DNA of 64,000 nt from Marivita sp. (GTDB lineage Bacteria > Pseudomonadota > Alphaproteobacteria > Rhodobacterales > Rhodobacteraceae). The DNA lies in contig NZ_JALEGT010000062.1 of the NCBI RefSeq assembly GCF_022763305.1, positions 1-64,000 on the forward strand, given 5' to 3'. The first letter of the stretch is position 1. Every line of letters starts with the position of its first letter. A program made the position numbers and the translations under genes. This document shows, piece after piece, positions 52,981-61,941 of this stretch. The notes under the pieces were generated by a model. That model was not told where the DNA came from. It saw only the letters and a program-made list of their open reading frames with translations, and did not search any database.

Positions 52981-53041
52981 ATGAAAATTCCTTTTGAATT
53001 TTCACCAAACCATGCCATGAAATTCCGGACGGAATTTTCAT
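52981..53041. promoter_or_regulatory. Double dyad with four related half-sites before the XRE-cupin gene
   Basis: Dyad 1: TGAAAATTC/GAATTTTCA (52982-52990, 52996-53004). Dyad 2: CATGAAATTCCG/CGGAATTTTCATG (53016-53027, 53030-53042) with one bulged base. The outermost arms, ATGAAAATTCC (52981-52991) and GGAATTTTCAT (53031-53041), also pair over 11 bp, so one long hairpin or two local ones can form. It ends about ten bases before the GTG start. Likely an operator of the XRE protein, a translational switch, or both. Confidence 0.6.
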
Positions 53042-53050
53042 GGGCGAGTC

Positions 53051-53623
53051 GTGCAGCACGATCCGGTTCTTCACAGCAAGACGCTAGGCGCGGACCTTCG
53101 GGCGCTGCGCAAGGCGCGCGGGCTGACCTTGCAGGACATGGCGGATCGGCTGGGGCGGTCTGTTGGCTGGGTCAGCCAGATCGAACGCGATCTTTCCGCG
53201 CCGTCCATCACCGACCTGCGCCATATCGCCAAGCTGTTCGATGTCCCTGTCTCGCTACTGTTCGGCACGCCTCAGGCGGCGGCGGACGAGGCCGGGTATG
53301 TCGTGCGCGCCGGTGCGCGACGGCCCATCGGGAGCGGGGACAGCGGGTTGGTGGAGGAATTGCTTTCGCCCGACCTGTCCGACGATTTCGAGGTGGTGCA
53401 TTCCACCTTCCAGCCGCACAGCCGCATAGGCGAAGTCGTCACACGCCCAACGCAGGAGGTCGGTTACATCCTGTCGGGCAAGCTCGACCTCGTCATCAGT
53501 GATCGCCGCTTCACCCTGACACCGGGCGACAGTTTCCGGATCAAGGCCGAGCCGTTCGAGTGGATCAACCCTTATGATGAGCCCGCCGTTGCGATCTGGG
53601 TCATTGCCCCGCCGGTGTATTGA
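53051..53623 (+). CDS. XRE-family regulator with C-terminal cupin
   Basis: A 190-residue transcription factor. The N-terminal helix-turn-helix (about 15-70) has LTLQDMADRLGRSVGWVSQIERDLSAPS; a cupin_2 sensor domain follows (about 110-185) with QEVGYILSGKLDLVI and LTPGDSFRI. Such proteins usually sense a small molecule and control amine or sulfur metabolism genes. The start is GTG. It is first in a run of tightly spaced genes (GFA, LysE, two GcvT-oxidoreductases, homocysteine methyltransferase), which it probably regulates together with its own gene through the dyads at 52981-53041. Confidence 0.88.
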   Translation: MQHDPVLHSKTLGADLRALRKARGLTLQDMADRLGRSVGWVSQIERDLSAPSITDLRHIAKLFDVPVSLLFGTPQAAADEAGYVVRAGARRPIGSGDSGLVEELLSPDLSDDFEVVHSTFQPHSRIGEVVTRPTQEVGYILSGKLDLVISDRRFTLTPGDSFRIKAEPFEWINPYDEPAVAIWVIAPPVY

Positions 53624-54027
53624 TGAGCGATGTCGTGCAGCCCGGGCCGATGATGCTGAAGGGGAGCTGCCTGTGCGGCGCAGTCACCTATACGGCCCAT
53701 GGTGAGGCCGGAGCACCGGCGGCCTGTCATTGCACCCAATGCCGCAAGCAGTCGGGGCATGTCTGGGCCTCGTCCTACGTTCCGAACGGCACGCTCGAAA
53801 TCACCGGCGAGGTGCGCTGGTTCCAGTCGTCCGAAAAAGCCCGGCGCGGGTTCTGTCCCATATGCGGATCGGCGCTGTTCTGGGACCACGAGGACGATCC
53901 GTTCATCTGTTTCTCCACCGGCTCCATCGACGGACCGACCGGCCTGACCCTGCGCGGTCATATCCATACGCGCAGCAAGGGCGATTACTACACAATCAAC
54001 CCCACCGATCCGCAGCGCGAGGACTGA
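53623..54027 (+). CDS. GFA family protein (glutathione-dependent formaldehyde-activating-like)
   Basis: A 134-residue zinc protein of the GFA/CENP-V fold. CLCGAVTY near residue 17, CHCTQCRKQSG near 36 and FCPICGS near 77 provide the zinc-binding cysteines. The founding member speeds up condensation of formaldehyde with glutathione, although most relatives are uncharacterised. Here formaldehyde would be a product of the downstream dimethylglycine-dehydrogenase-type enzymes, which makes the role plausible. The ATG shares one base with the XRE stop (TGATG). Confidence 0.85.
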   Translation: MSDVVQPGPMMLKGSCLCGAVTYTAHGEAGAPAACHCTQCRKQSGHVWASSYVPNGTLEITGEVRWFQSSEKARRGFCPICGSALFWDHEDDPFICFSTGSIDGPTGLTLRGHIHTRSKGDYYTINPTDPQRED

Positions 54028-54030
54028 GAC

Positions 54031-54654
54031 GTGCTGGAGCTTGCCCTTTCCATTCCGCTTTGGACCTACATCACTTTCATGGGGGCGGCGCTGATCCTGT
54101 ATATCACCCCCGGTGCGGACATGATGTTCACGCTGGCCAGCGGTATGCGCGGTGGCGCTCGGTCTGGCATGGCGGCTGCAGCGGGCATCGGTCTGGGAGT
54201 GATGGGCCATGTCGCGATTGCCGCGGCAGGTCTGGCCGTCCTGCTGATCACCTATCCCATCGCCTATGACGCGCTGCGCTATGCCGGAGCGGCTTATTTG
54301 CTCTGGCTCGCCTGGCACACCTGGCGCGACACGTCCGACCCCGCCCGCCGCGAGGGACGCAGCGACACGTGGCGCGCATTCCGGCGTGGCTTTCTGACCA
54401 ACATCCTGAACCCCAAGGTGGGGCTTTTCGTGCTCGCCTTCCTGCCGCAATTCGCCGATCCGGCCATTGGCCCAGTGTGGCAGCAGATCCTGATCCTCGG
54501 CACGCTTCTCGCGTTCGGGGAACTTGCCACCTACTGCCTGCTGGGCGGCTTTGCCGGACTTGCTGCGGCCCGCATCCAGCGCGCCTCGGGCTGGCTGGGA
54601 AAACTGTCCGCAATTGTCTTTGGCGGGCTTGCGCTCCGCCTTGCCTGGAACTGA
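54031..54654 (+). CDS. LysE family translocator
   Basis: A 207-residue membrane protein with about six hydrophobic helices, the ITPGADMMFTLASG motif in the first helices and the FRRGFLTNILNPKVGLFVLAF-type block near residue 118-140. LysE/RhtB proteins export amino acids or related amines. GTG start three bases after the GFA stop, so co-transcribed with the regulator. It may export an amino-acid intermediate such as sarcosine or glycine, which is inference. Confidence 0.9.
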   Translation: MLELALSIPLWTYITFMGAALILYITPGADMMFTLASGMRGGARSGMAAAAGIGLGVMGHVAIAAAGLAVLLITYPIAYDALRYAGAAYLLWLAWHTWRDTSDPARREGRSDTWRAFRRGFLTNILNPKVGLFVLAFLPQFADPAIGPVWQQILILGTLLAFGELATYCLLGGFAGLAAARIQRASGWLGKLSAIVFGGLALRLAWN

Positions 54655-54665
54655 GGAGACCACCC

Positions 54666-57104
54666 ATGTCCGATTTCCCCACAACCACCCGTGTCGTCAT
54701 CATCGGCGGTGGCGTCGTTGGTGCGTCCTGTGCCTATCACATCGCCAAGGCCGGATGGGACTGCGTGCTGCTGGAGAAGAACGAACTGACAGCCGGCTCC
54801 ACTTGGCACGCGGCGGGGAACTGCCCGTCTTTCAGCACAAGCTGGGCCGTGATGAACATGCAGCGCTATTCGCTGTCGCTCTACCGGACACTGGCCGACG
54901 AGGTCGATTACCCGATGAACTACCACGTCACCGGGTCGATCCGTCTGGGCCACAGCAAGGAGCGGATGCAGGAATTCGAACGCGCCCGGTCGATGGGGCG
55001 CTATCAGGGCATGAACCTCGAGATGATGGCCGTGGGCGACATCAAGGACCGCTATCCGTTCATCGAAACCCACGATCTGGCGGGCGCTTTGTATGACCCC
55101 GACGACGGTGACATCGACCCGGCGCAGCTCACGCAGGCGCTTGCCAAAGGCGCGCGGATGATGGGGGCGAAGATCGAACGGTTCTGTCCCGCGACGGGCG
55201 TCAGCCGAAAAGGCGACGAATGGATCGTGCACACGGACAAGGGCGACATCACTTGCGAAAAAGTGGTGAACGCGGCGGGCTACTATGCCCAGCGCGTCGG
55301 CGAATGGTTCAAGCCATATGGCGGGCGCACGGTGCCGATGACGGTGATGAGCCACCAGTATTTCCTGACCGAACCGGTGGCCGAACTGGAAGCGTGGTCG
55401 AAGGAGAACGGCAAGCTGCCGCTCTTGCGCGATGTGGACAGCTCCTACTACCTGCGGCAGGAAAAGTACGGTCTGAACCTTGGACCGTACGAACGGAACT
55501 GCAAGGCGCATTGGGTCACGCCGGACGATCCCATGCCCGACGATTTCAGCTTCCAGCTTTACCCGGACGATCTGGAACGGCTCGAGTGGTATATCGAGGA
55601 TGCAATGGCGCGTGTGCCCATCCTTGGAGCGTCCGGTGTGGGCCGGGTCATCAATGGCCCGATCCCCTATGCGCCGGATGGTCTGCCGCTGATCGGGCCG
55701 ATGCCGGGTGTGCCCAACGCGTTCGAGGCCTGTGTGTTCACCTTCGGCATCACGCAGGGCGGTGGCGCGGGCAAGGTGCTGGCGGAATGGGTGACCGAGG
55801 GCCAGACCGAATGGGATATGTGGGCGGTCGATCCGCGCCGCTACACCGATTACGCCGATCAGGACTATTCCGACCAGAAGGCGATCGAGGTCTACGGCCA
55901 CGAATACGCCATGCATTTCCCGCGTCACGCGTGGCCTGCGGGGCGGGACAAGAAGCTGTCGGCGGTGCATGACAGGATCCTCGCGGCGGGCGGCGTGATG
56001 GGGGCCTATAACGGCTGGGAACGGGCGAACTGGTTTGCGCAGCCGGGCGATGACACGTCGGAAGAGGCAACCCAGACCTGGGCGCGGAAAGGCCCGTGGC
56101 AGCAACGGATCAAGGAAGAATGTGAAGCGGTGCGCGACGCGGCTGGCGTGATCGCCATTTCCGGCTTCACCCGTCTGGCGGTCGAGGGCCCGGGTGCGCG
56201 CGCGCATGTCGATGCGCTGACCTGTTCGGTGCTGCCGAAGCCCGGACGCGTGGGCCTCGCCTATTTCCCGGATGACCGGGGCCGCATCCTGACCGAGATG
56301 TCGGTGATCCCGCAAAGCGACGAGGCGATCTGGCTGATCACGGCTGCCGTTGCGCAATGGCACGACCGCGATGTCCTGCTGCGCAATCTGCCCGAGGGGC
56401 TGACCGTGCAGGACCGCACGACGAAATATGAGTGTTTCCTCGTGACCGGGCCGAAATCGCGCGAGATGCTGGCGCCTTTGACGGATGCAGATTTGACCCT
56501 GCCCTGGCTGTCCTTCCAGGAAGCAAATGTCTGCGGCAAACCCTGTGTGCTGCTGCGCGTGTCCTTCGCTGGTGAACTCGGATGGGAGGTGCACTGCCTG
56601 ACTGAAGATGCGCCAGAGATCTACGACGCCATTCTGGGTGCAGGGGCCAAGCCCTTTGGCATGTATGCGCTTAATGCGCTGCGGATCGAAAAGGGCTACC
56701 GCGCATGGAAGGGCGATCTCTCCACCGACTACACCATGCTGCAGGGTGGGCTGGACCGCTTCGTCAAACTCGACAAGCCGCAGGATTTCCCCGGCAAGGC
56801 CGCGCTTTTGGCTGAAAAGCAGCAAGGCGTGGCCAAACGCTTTGTGACGCTGGTCGTCGATGCGGGCGACTACGACGCGCCCTATATGTCGACGCTTTGG
56901 CATGACGGGCAGGTCGTGGGTGAGACCACCAGCGGCGACTGGGGCTACCGGGTGAACGCCTCCATCGCGCTGGGTATGGTGCGGGCCGACCTGGCGGTGC
57001 CCAGTACGGAACTTGAGATCGACATTTTCGGCGAGATGCGCAAAGCGGTCGTGCAGAGGGACGAACCCCTCTGGGATCCGCAAAACGAAAGGCTGCGCGC
57101 ATGA
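54666..57104 (+). CDS. FAD-dependent oxidoreductase/GcvT fusion (dimethylglycine dehydrogenase type), first copy
   Basis: An 812-residue bimodular enzyme. The N-terminal DAO flavin part has GGGVVGASCAYH (14-25) and the TWHAAG motif (His48), the position of covalent FAD attachment in known dimethylglycine dehydrogenases. The C-terminal GcvT/aminomethyltransferase part (from about 440) takes up the one-carbon unit on tetrahydrofolate. The loop after His48 (AAGNCPSFSTSW) differs from the second copy (AAGLIGQLRASS), which suggests different substrates. Dimethylglycine, sarcosine or another N-methyl compound is likely. Overlaps the next gene by four bases. Confidence 0.88.
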   Translation: MSDFPTTTRVVIIGGGVVGASCAYHIAKAGWDCVLLEKNELTAGSTWHAAGNCPSFSTSWAVMNMQRYSLSLYRTLADEVDYPMNYHVTGSIRLGHSKERMQEFERARSMGRYQGMNLEMMAVGDIKDRYPFIETHDLAGALYDPDDGDIDPAQLTQALAKGARMMGAKIERFCPATGVSRKGDEWIVHTDKGDITCEKVVNAAGYYAQRVGEWFKPYGGRTVPMTVMSHQYFLTEPVAELEAWSKENGKLPLLRDVDSSYYLRQEKYGLNLGPYERNCKAHWVTPDDPMPDDFSFQLYPDDLERLEWYIEDAMARVPILGASGVGRVINGPIPYAPDGLPLIGPMPGVPNAFEACVFTFGITQGGGAGKVLAEWVTEGQTEWDMWAVDPRRYTDYADQDYSDQKAIEVYGHEYAMHFPRHAWPAGRDKKLSAVHDRILAAGGVMGAYNGWERANWFAQPGDDTSEEATQTWARKGPWQQRIKEECEAVRDAAGVIAISGFTRLAVEGPGARAHVDALTCSVLPKPGRVGLAYFPDDRGRILTEMSVIPQSDEAIWLITAAVAQWHDRDVLLRNLPEGLTVQDRTTKYECFLVTGPKSREMLAPLTDADLTLPWLSFQEANVCGKPCVLLRVSFAGELGWEVHCLTEDAPEIYDAILGAGAKPFGMYALNALRIEKGYRAWKGDLSTDYTMLQGGLDRFVKLDKPQDFPGKAALLAEKQQGVAKRFVTLVVDAGDYDAPYMSTLWHDGQVVGETTSGDWGYRVNASIALGMVRADLAVPSTELEIDIFGEMRKAVVQRDEPLWDPQNERLRA

Positions 57105-57973
57105 CAATCACCCTACTGGACGGCGGAATGGGGCAGGAACTCATCCACCGTTCGGGCACTCCTCCAACGCCGCTCTGGTCCACTCAGGTGATGATCGACA
57201 TGCCGCATCTCGTGCGCGAGATTCATGCCGACTACTTTGCCGCTGGGGCGGAGATTGCCACGACCAACACCTATGCGATCCACCGCGACCGGCTGGCGGG
57301 AACCGAGCACGAAAGCCGGTTTGAAGACCTGCATCATATCGCACTCGACATGGCTTTGGCCGCACGTGACGCGCATGGATCGGGGCGGGTTGCCGGGAGT
57401 ATCGGCCCGCTTGGTGCATCCTACCGTGCCGATCTGCAACCGCCGCACGAGATCGCGGTCGAGCTGATGGCCGAGGTTGCGGGTCTCCTTGCACCTGCCT
57501 GCGATATTCTGCTGTTCGAAACGGTGATTTCCGCCGCCCAGACCCGCGCAGCACTGGAAGCGGTGCAAGGGCTCGGCAAACCGGTCTGGATTGCGTTCTC
57601 GGTTGATGACGAGGATGGCAGCCTCCTGCGCTCCGGCGAACCGTTGGCCGATGCGGTCGCTCTGTGTGACGACGCGGCCGCTTTGCTCGCCAACTGTTCC
57701 GCGCCCGAAGCGATGCCGGCGGCAATTGACGTGCTCAACGCGAGTGGCAAACCGGTTGGCGCTTATGCCAATGCCTTCACCCAGATCACCAAAGAGTTCC
57801 TTGCTGACAAGCCCACGGTCGATGCGCTGACCGCGCGGCGCGACATGGGGCCTGAGGCGTATGCCGATCAGGCCGCGACATGGGTCGATCACGGGGCGAC
57901 GATCCTTGGTGGTTGCTGCGAAACCACCCCGGCCCATATCGCTGAAATCGCCCGGCGGTTCGCGAAGGGCTGA
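57101..57973 (+). CDS. Betaine/homocysteine S-methyltransferase-like protein
   Basis: A 290-residue zinc-dependent TIM-barrel methyltransferase. It begins LLDGGMGQELI and has the zinc ligands ANCSAPEAM (near residue 197) and GGCCETTP (Cys272, Cys273). With dimethylglycine-type enzymes on both sides, the best guess is transfer of a methyl group from glycine betaine, DMSP or S-methylmethionine to homocysteine, producing dimethylglycine and methionine in the first case. The start overlaps the upstream stop (ATGA). Methyl donor not proven. Confidence 0.85.
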   Translation: MTITLLDGGMGQELIHRSGTPPTPLWSTQVMIDMPHLVREIHADYFAAGAEIATTNTYAIHRDRLAGTEHESRFEDLHHIALDMALAARDAHGSGRVAGSIGPLGASYRADLQPPHEIAVELMAEVAGLLAPACDILLFETVISAAQTRAALEAVQGLGKPVWIAFSVDDEDGSLLRSGEPLADAVALCDDAAALLANCSAPEAMPAAIDVLNASGKPVGAYANAFTQITKEFLADKPTVDALTARRDMGPEAYADQAATWVDHGATILGGCCETTPAHIAEIARRFAKG

Positions 57974-58040
57974 CAGATATGAACCGCAGGCGGTCAAACG
58001 CCCCCCATCAAAAAAGCATGACCCATTCAGGAGTTTCGTC

Positions 58041-60485
58041 ATGACCGTTCCCACCCATGCCCGCGCCGTCATCATCGGCGGCGGTGTTGTCGGCTGTTCC
58101 GTCGCCTATCACCTGACCAAGCTGGGCTGGACGGATGTGGTGCTGCTGGAACGCAAGCAGCTTACCTCGGGCACGACATGGCATGCGGCGGGGCTGATCG
58201 GGCAGTTGCGGGCCTCGTCCAACATGACGAAGCTGGCGAAATACACCGCCGATCTTTATTCGACCATCGAGGAAGAAACAGGCGTCGCCACCGGGTTCCG
58301 CAAGGTCGGGTCCATCTCGGTCGCGCTGACCAAGGAACGGCACGAGGAGTTGCGTCGGACAGCGGCAATGGCGCGGGCTTTTGGCGTTCCGGTCGAGGAA
58401 ATCGATACGTCCGAGATCAAGAACAAGTACCCCCATCTCAACACCAGCGATGTGGTCGGCGGCGTCTATCTGCCGAGCGACGGACAGGGCGATCCGGCCA
58501 ATATCGCGCTCGCGATGGCAAAGGGCGCACGGCAGCGCGGGGCGCAGATTTTCGAGCGCACAAAGGCGACGGGCGTCAATCGCGACGGGCGGCGGATCAT
58601 TTCGGTCGATTGGGCGTCGGAGGATGGCAGCAGCGGCACCGTCACCTGCGATCACGTGGTGAACTGCGCCGGGATGTGGGGTCGCGAGGTGGGGCAGATG
58701 CTGGGGGTCAACGTGCCTCTGCATGCCTGTGAACATTTCTATATCGTCTCCGAACCCATCGCGGGGTTGGAGGCCTTGCCCGTGCTGCGGGTGCCGGATG
58801 AATGCGCTTACTACAAAGAAGACGCGGGCAAGATGATGCTGGGGGCGTTCGAGCCGAAATCAAAACCCTGGGGTATGAATGGCATTTCCGACAGCTTCGA
58901 GTTCGACCAGTTGCCCGAGGATTTCGACCATTTCGAGCCGATCCTGGAGGCGGCGGTGAACCGGATGCCGATGCTGGCCGAGGCGGGGATTCACACGTTC
59001 TTCAACGGGCCGGAGAGCTTTACCCCAGACAACGCCTATTACCTTGGGCAAGCGCGCGAGATGGACAATGTCTGGGTGGCGGCCGGGTTCAACTCCATCG
59101 GTATCCAATCGGCGGGTGGCGCGGGCATGGCACTGGCGCAATGGATGGAGGACGGCGCGAAACCGTTCGATCTGGGCGATGTGGACATTGCCCGTGCACA
59201 GCCGTTCCAGCGCAACCGGCGTTACCTGAAGGAGCGGGTGACGGAAACGCTGGGTCTGCTCTATGCCGACCACTACCCCTACCGGCAGAAAGCCACCGCA
59301 CGCGGTGTGCGGCGGACGCCGTTCCACCGGCACCTTCTGGAGCGCGGCGCCGTGACGGGCGAAATCGCGGGTTGGGAACGCGCCAACTGGTATGCGACCG
59401 AAGGCCAGACGCCGGAATACGCCTATAGCTGGAAGCGGCAGAATTTCTTCGACAACGTCGCCCGCGAACACAAGGCGATCCGCGAGAATGTGGGCATGTA
59501 CGACATGTCCTCCTTCGGCAAGCTTCGGGTCGAAGGGCCGGACGCCGAGACGTTCCTGAACCATGTCTGCGGGGCCGACATGTCGGTGCCTGTGGGCAAG
59601 ATCGTCTACACCCAGTTCCTGAACACGCGCGGCGGGATCGAGGCGGATGTGACCGTGACGCGCCTGTCGGAGACCTGTTATCTGGTGGTGACCCCTGCCG
59701 CGACGCGGGCTGCGGATCAGACATGGCTGCAGCGCCATGTGGGCGACCGCCGGGTGGTCATCACTGATGTGACAGCGGCCGAAGCTGTGCTTGCTGTGAT
59801 GGGACCGAATGCGCGGAAGATCATGCAGGCGGTGTCGCCGGATGATTTCTCGAACGAGGCCAACCCGTTTGGCACGGCCCAGGAGATCGAGATCGGCCTC
59901 GGCACTGCACGGGTGCATCGCGTGTCCTATGTCGGGGAGCTGGGGTGGGAGATCTACGTCTCAGCCGATCAGGCGGGGCATGTGTTCGAAACGCTCTGGG
60001 AGGCAGGGCAGGATCACGGGCTGTCGCTCTGCGGGATGCATGCGATGGACACCTGCCGGATCGAAAAGGCGTTCCGGCATTTCGGCCATGACATCACTTG
60101 CGAGGATCACGTTCTGGAAGCCGGTTTGGGTTTTGCCGTCAAAACCGCAAAACCGGATTTCATCGGGCGTGACGCCGTTTTGCAAAAGCGCGAGGCGGGT
60201 TTGCAAACCCGGATGGTGCAGTTCCAACTGACTGATCCGGAACCGCTGCTCTATCACCACGAGCCGATCCTGCGGGACGGGGTGATCGTGGGCTATCTGA
60301 GTTCGGGTGCCTACGGACATCATCTGGGTGGGGCCATCGGCATGGGTTACGTGCCCTGCGCCGGGGAAAGCGCAGAGCAGGTGCTGGCCTCGACCTACGA
60401 GATCGACGTGGCCGGCACACGGGTGAAGGCGGAGGCGTCGCTCAAGCCGATGTATGATCCGACGTCAGAACGGGTGCGGGGCTAA
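58041..60485 (+). CDS. FAD-dependent oxidoreductase/GcvT fusion (dimethylglycine dehydrogenase type), second copy
   Basis: An 814-residue enzyme with the same layout as the first copy: GGGVVGCSVAYH (13-24), TWHAAG with His48, FAD domain to about 430, and GcvT domain with YVGELGWEIYVS near residue 630. The two copies clearly share a common ancestor but diverge in the loops around the flavin. An AGGAG ribosome-binding site precedes the ATG, 67 bp after the methyltransferase gene. It would take the product of the first demethylation (for example sarcosine) or a different methylamine. No separate electron-transfer flavoprotein gene is nearby. Confidence 0.9.
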   Translation: MTVPTHARAVIIGGGVVGCSVAYHLTKLGWTDVVLLERKQLTSGTTWHAAGLIGQLRASSNMTKLAKYTADLYSTIEEETGVATGFRKVGSISVALTKERHEELRRTAAMARAFGVPVEEIDTSEIKNKYPHLNTSDVVGGVYLPSDGQGDPANIALAMAKGARQRGAQIFERTKATGVNRDGRRIISVDWASEDGSSGTVTCDHVVNCAGMWGREVGQMLGVNVPLHACEHFYIVSEPIAGLEALPVLRVPDECAYYKEDAGKMMLGAFEPKSKPWGMNGISDSFEFDQLPEDFDHFEPILEAAVNRMPMLAEAGIHTFFNGPESFTPDNAYYLGQAREMDNVWVAAGFNSIGIQSAGGAGMALAQWMEDGAKPFDLGDVDIARAQPFQRNRRYLKERVTETLGLLYADHYPYRQKATARGVRRTPFHRHLLERGAVTGEIAGWERANWYATEGQTPEYAYSWKRQNFFDNVAREHKAIRENVGMYDMSSFGKLRVEGPDAETFLNHVCGADMSVPVGKIVYTQFLNTRGGIEADVTVTRLSETCYLVVTPAATRAADQTWLQRHVGDRRVVITDVTAAEAVLAVMGPNARKIMQAVSPDDFSNEANPFGTAQEIEIGLGTARVHRVSYVGELGWEIYVSADQAGHVFETLWEAGQDHGLSLCGMHAMDTCRIEKAFRHFGHDITCEDHVLEAGLGFAVKTAKPDFIGRDAVLQKREAGLQTRMVQFQLTDPEPLLYHHEPILRDGVIVGYLSSGAYGHHLGGAIGMGYVPCAGESAEQVLASTYEIDVAGTRVKAEASLKPMYDPTSERVRG

Positions 60486-60492
60486 GCCGGGG

Positions 60493-61029
60493 TCAGCGCA
60501 TCCCGATCACGGCATAGCCCCATTTCTTGCCCTTGGTCGGGCAGCCAGCCGCTTTGGTTTTTTCCGCCACACCTGCATCGCGCAGTTCGTTGCAATACCG
60601 GGCGACAGCGGCCGGGGTCCAGATCGTTTGGTGTGCCAGAGTGAACCGCTTCCACTTTGCGACGTCTTTCTTGTGGCCCCCGGCATTCAGGATGCGGGCC
60701 ACGAGCGTAGAGCAGTTCTTCTTGAACATGTCGTAATGTGCGGCGGGCTTGTTCCGCGAGGCATCCCAGACGGTCTTCATCACATCGATATCGCCGCCAT
60801 AGACCTTGTAGACCACGTGGGGCACGCCACCTTCCCCGGACCAATCGCCCGACAATGTATTGCAGCTCCGTGCCTCGTTAAACACGCTGTTTCCTTCGGG
60901 CCACCAACTGACATACCATTCCGTGTCGTTGCGTTCTGTGTGGGCGCCGATATGCATTGATGCATGTCCGACCTGTCCACCATGCGGATACCAGATATAT
61001 ACCGTGCCTGAATGATGACCTGTTGGCAT
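60493..61029 (-). CDS. Putative permuted papain-like (NlpC/P60-type) protein of unknown role
   Basis: A 178-residue protein that I could not place in a named family. It contains VGHASMHIG (His22), YVSWWPEG (39-46) and KKNCSTLVARIL (Cys106). His before Cys, each in such a context, is the arrangement of circularly permuted papain-fold enzymes (LRAT/YaeF-like), and small effectors and toxins of this fold look similar. No signal peptide. The ATG at 61029 has GGGAG eight bases upstream. Convergent with the GcvT enzyme (stops 8 bp apart). Peptidase, acyltransferase or toxin activity is speculative. Confidence 0.5.
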   Translation of the reverse strand: MPTGHHSGTVYIWYPHGGQVGHASMHIGAHTERNDTEWYVSWWPEGNSVFNEARSCNTLSGDWSGEGGVPHVVYKVYGGDIDVMKTVWDASRNKPAAHYDMFKKNCSTLVARILNAGGHKKDVAKWKRFTLAHQTIWTPAAVARYCNELRDAGVAEKTKAAGCPTKGKKWGYAVIGMR

Positions 61030-61185
61030 GGCCGTTTCTCCCTTGTCACGCAGAAAACTCGTTTTTGTGAAAGCGGCCAAGGCATTGGCCTGAAAAACGC
61101 TAGGCCGAAAAACTGGAAACGCAAAGCAGAATCAATGGTTCGCTCCGGGCTTTTTGACGGCGCTGGGGCGTGATACAGGGCGCCG

Positions 61186-61833
61186 ATGGACATCAGATAT
61201 GCCCCTCCCGATACGCCCTTGGACATCCTGCATGAAGACCACGAGATCCTCGTGGTCAACAAACCGGCGGGATTGCTGTCGGTCCCCGGAAAAGGGCCGG
61301 ACCTTGCCGATTGTCTGATCGCGCGGCTGGAGGCGGTGTATCCGCAGGTGCTTCTGGTGCACCGGCTGGATCGGGACACCTCGGGTGTGATGGTTTTCGG
61401 CCTGACGCCCCATGCGCAGCGGCATCTGGGGCTGCAATTCGAGAAGCGGCAGACGAAGAAAACCTACCTGGCCCGCGTGGTCGGGCGGCTGGAGCCGAAG
61501 ACCGGGACGGTGGACCTGCCGCTGATCGTCGATTGGCCGAACCGTCCGCTGCAGAAAGTGGATCACGAGACCGGGAAACCGGCGGTGACAGACTGGCGGG
61601 TGATGAAAGCGACGGACGACGAGAGCCGGGTGAAACTCTATCCCCAGACCGGGCGGAGCCACCAGCTTCGGGTGCATATGCTGGCTCTGGGCCATCCGAT
61701 CCTGGGCGATCCGCTCTATGCGCCCGAAACGGCGGATCAGTATCCACGCATGATGCTACATGCCGAGGAGTTGAGACTTCGGCATCCCGATGGCGGGGAA
61801 GGTGTGAAATTTCGGGTGGCCGCGCCGTTTTGA
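61186..61833 (+). CDS. RluA-family pseudouridine synthase
   Basis: A 215-residue synthase with the catalytic motif HRLDRDTSG (nucleophile Asp62) and the later GRSHQLRVH and HPILGDPLYA blocks. There is no S4 RNA-binding domain, as in RluA itself, which modifies 23S rRNA U746 and tRNA U32; the target here is not certain. ATG at 61186 without a strong ribosome-binding site. Followed by paired hairpins and the terminator of the convergent aldehyde dehydrogenase. Confidence 0.9.
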   Translation: MDIRYAPPDTPLDILHEDHEILVVNKPAGLLSVPGKGPDLADCLIARLEAVYPQVLLVHRLDRDTSGVMVFGLTPHAQRHLGLQFEKRQTKKTYLARVVGRLEPKTGTVDLPLIVDWPNRPLQKVDHETGKPAVTDWRVMKATDDESRVKLYPQTGRSHQLRVHMLALGHPILGDPLYAPETADQYPRMMLHAEELRLRHPDGGEGVKFRVAAPF

Positions 61834-61861
61834 GGTGCTTCGGAGGCTGGAGCGTCCGACC

Positions 61862-61899
61862 TGCGCAGCCTTCGGCTGCACAATTTGCATAATTGCAAA
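61862..61899. repeat. Paired hairpins downstream of the rluA-type gene
   Basis: GCAGCC/GGCTGC (61865-61870, 61874-61879) and TTTGCA/TGCAAA (61884-61889, 61894-61899) stand 4 nt apart, 30-65 nt after the stop. The first extends by two further pairs across one mismatch (61862-61882). The layout recalls the 44-nt modules but is looser and lacks central TCGA. Confidence 0.5.
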
Positions 61900-61929
61900 A
61901 AAACGAAGCAGGGGACCTGTGCCCCCTGC
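61897..61929 (-). terminator. Intrinsic terminator of the aldehyde dehydrogenase gene
   Basis: On the minus strand a GCAGGGG/CCCCTGC stem (61908-61914, 61923-61929) with an 8-nt loop is followed, four bases on, by seven T (61897-61903). Confidence 0.85.
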
Positions 61930-61941
61930 CCCAAGTCGGCT

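Noticed and set aside
54531-57107. An 858-codon open frame antisense to the first GcvT oxidoreductase
   Set aside because: Same reason; it mirrors third-position GC bias, has no recognisable motif and runs through several real genes.
61884-61903. Intrinsic terminator of the rluA-type gene on the plus strand
   Set aside because: The second hairpin is followed by A residues on this strand, not T; the T-run serves the minus-strand aldehyde dehydrogenase terminator.
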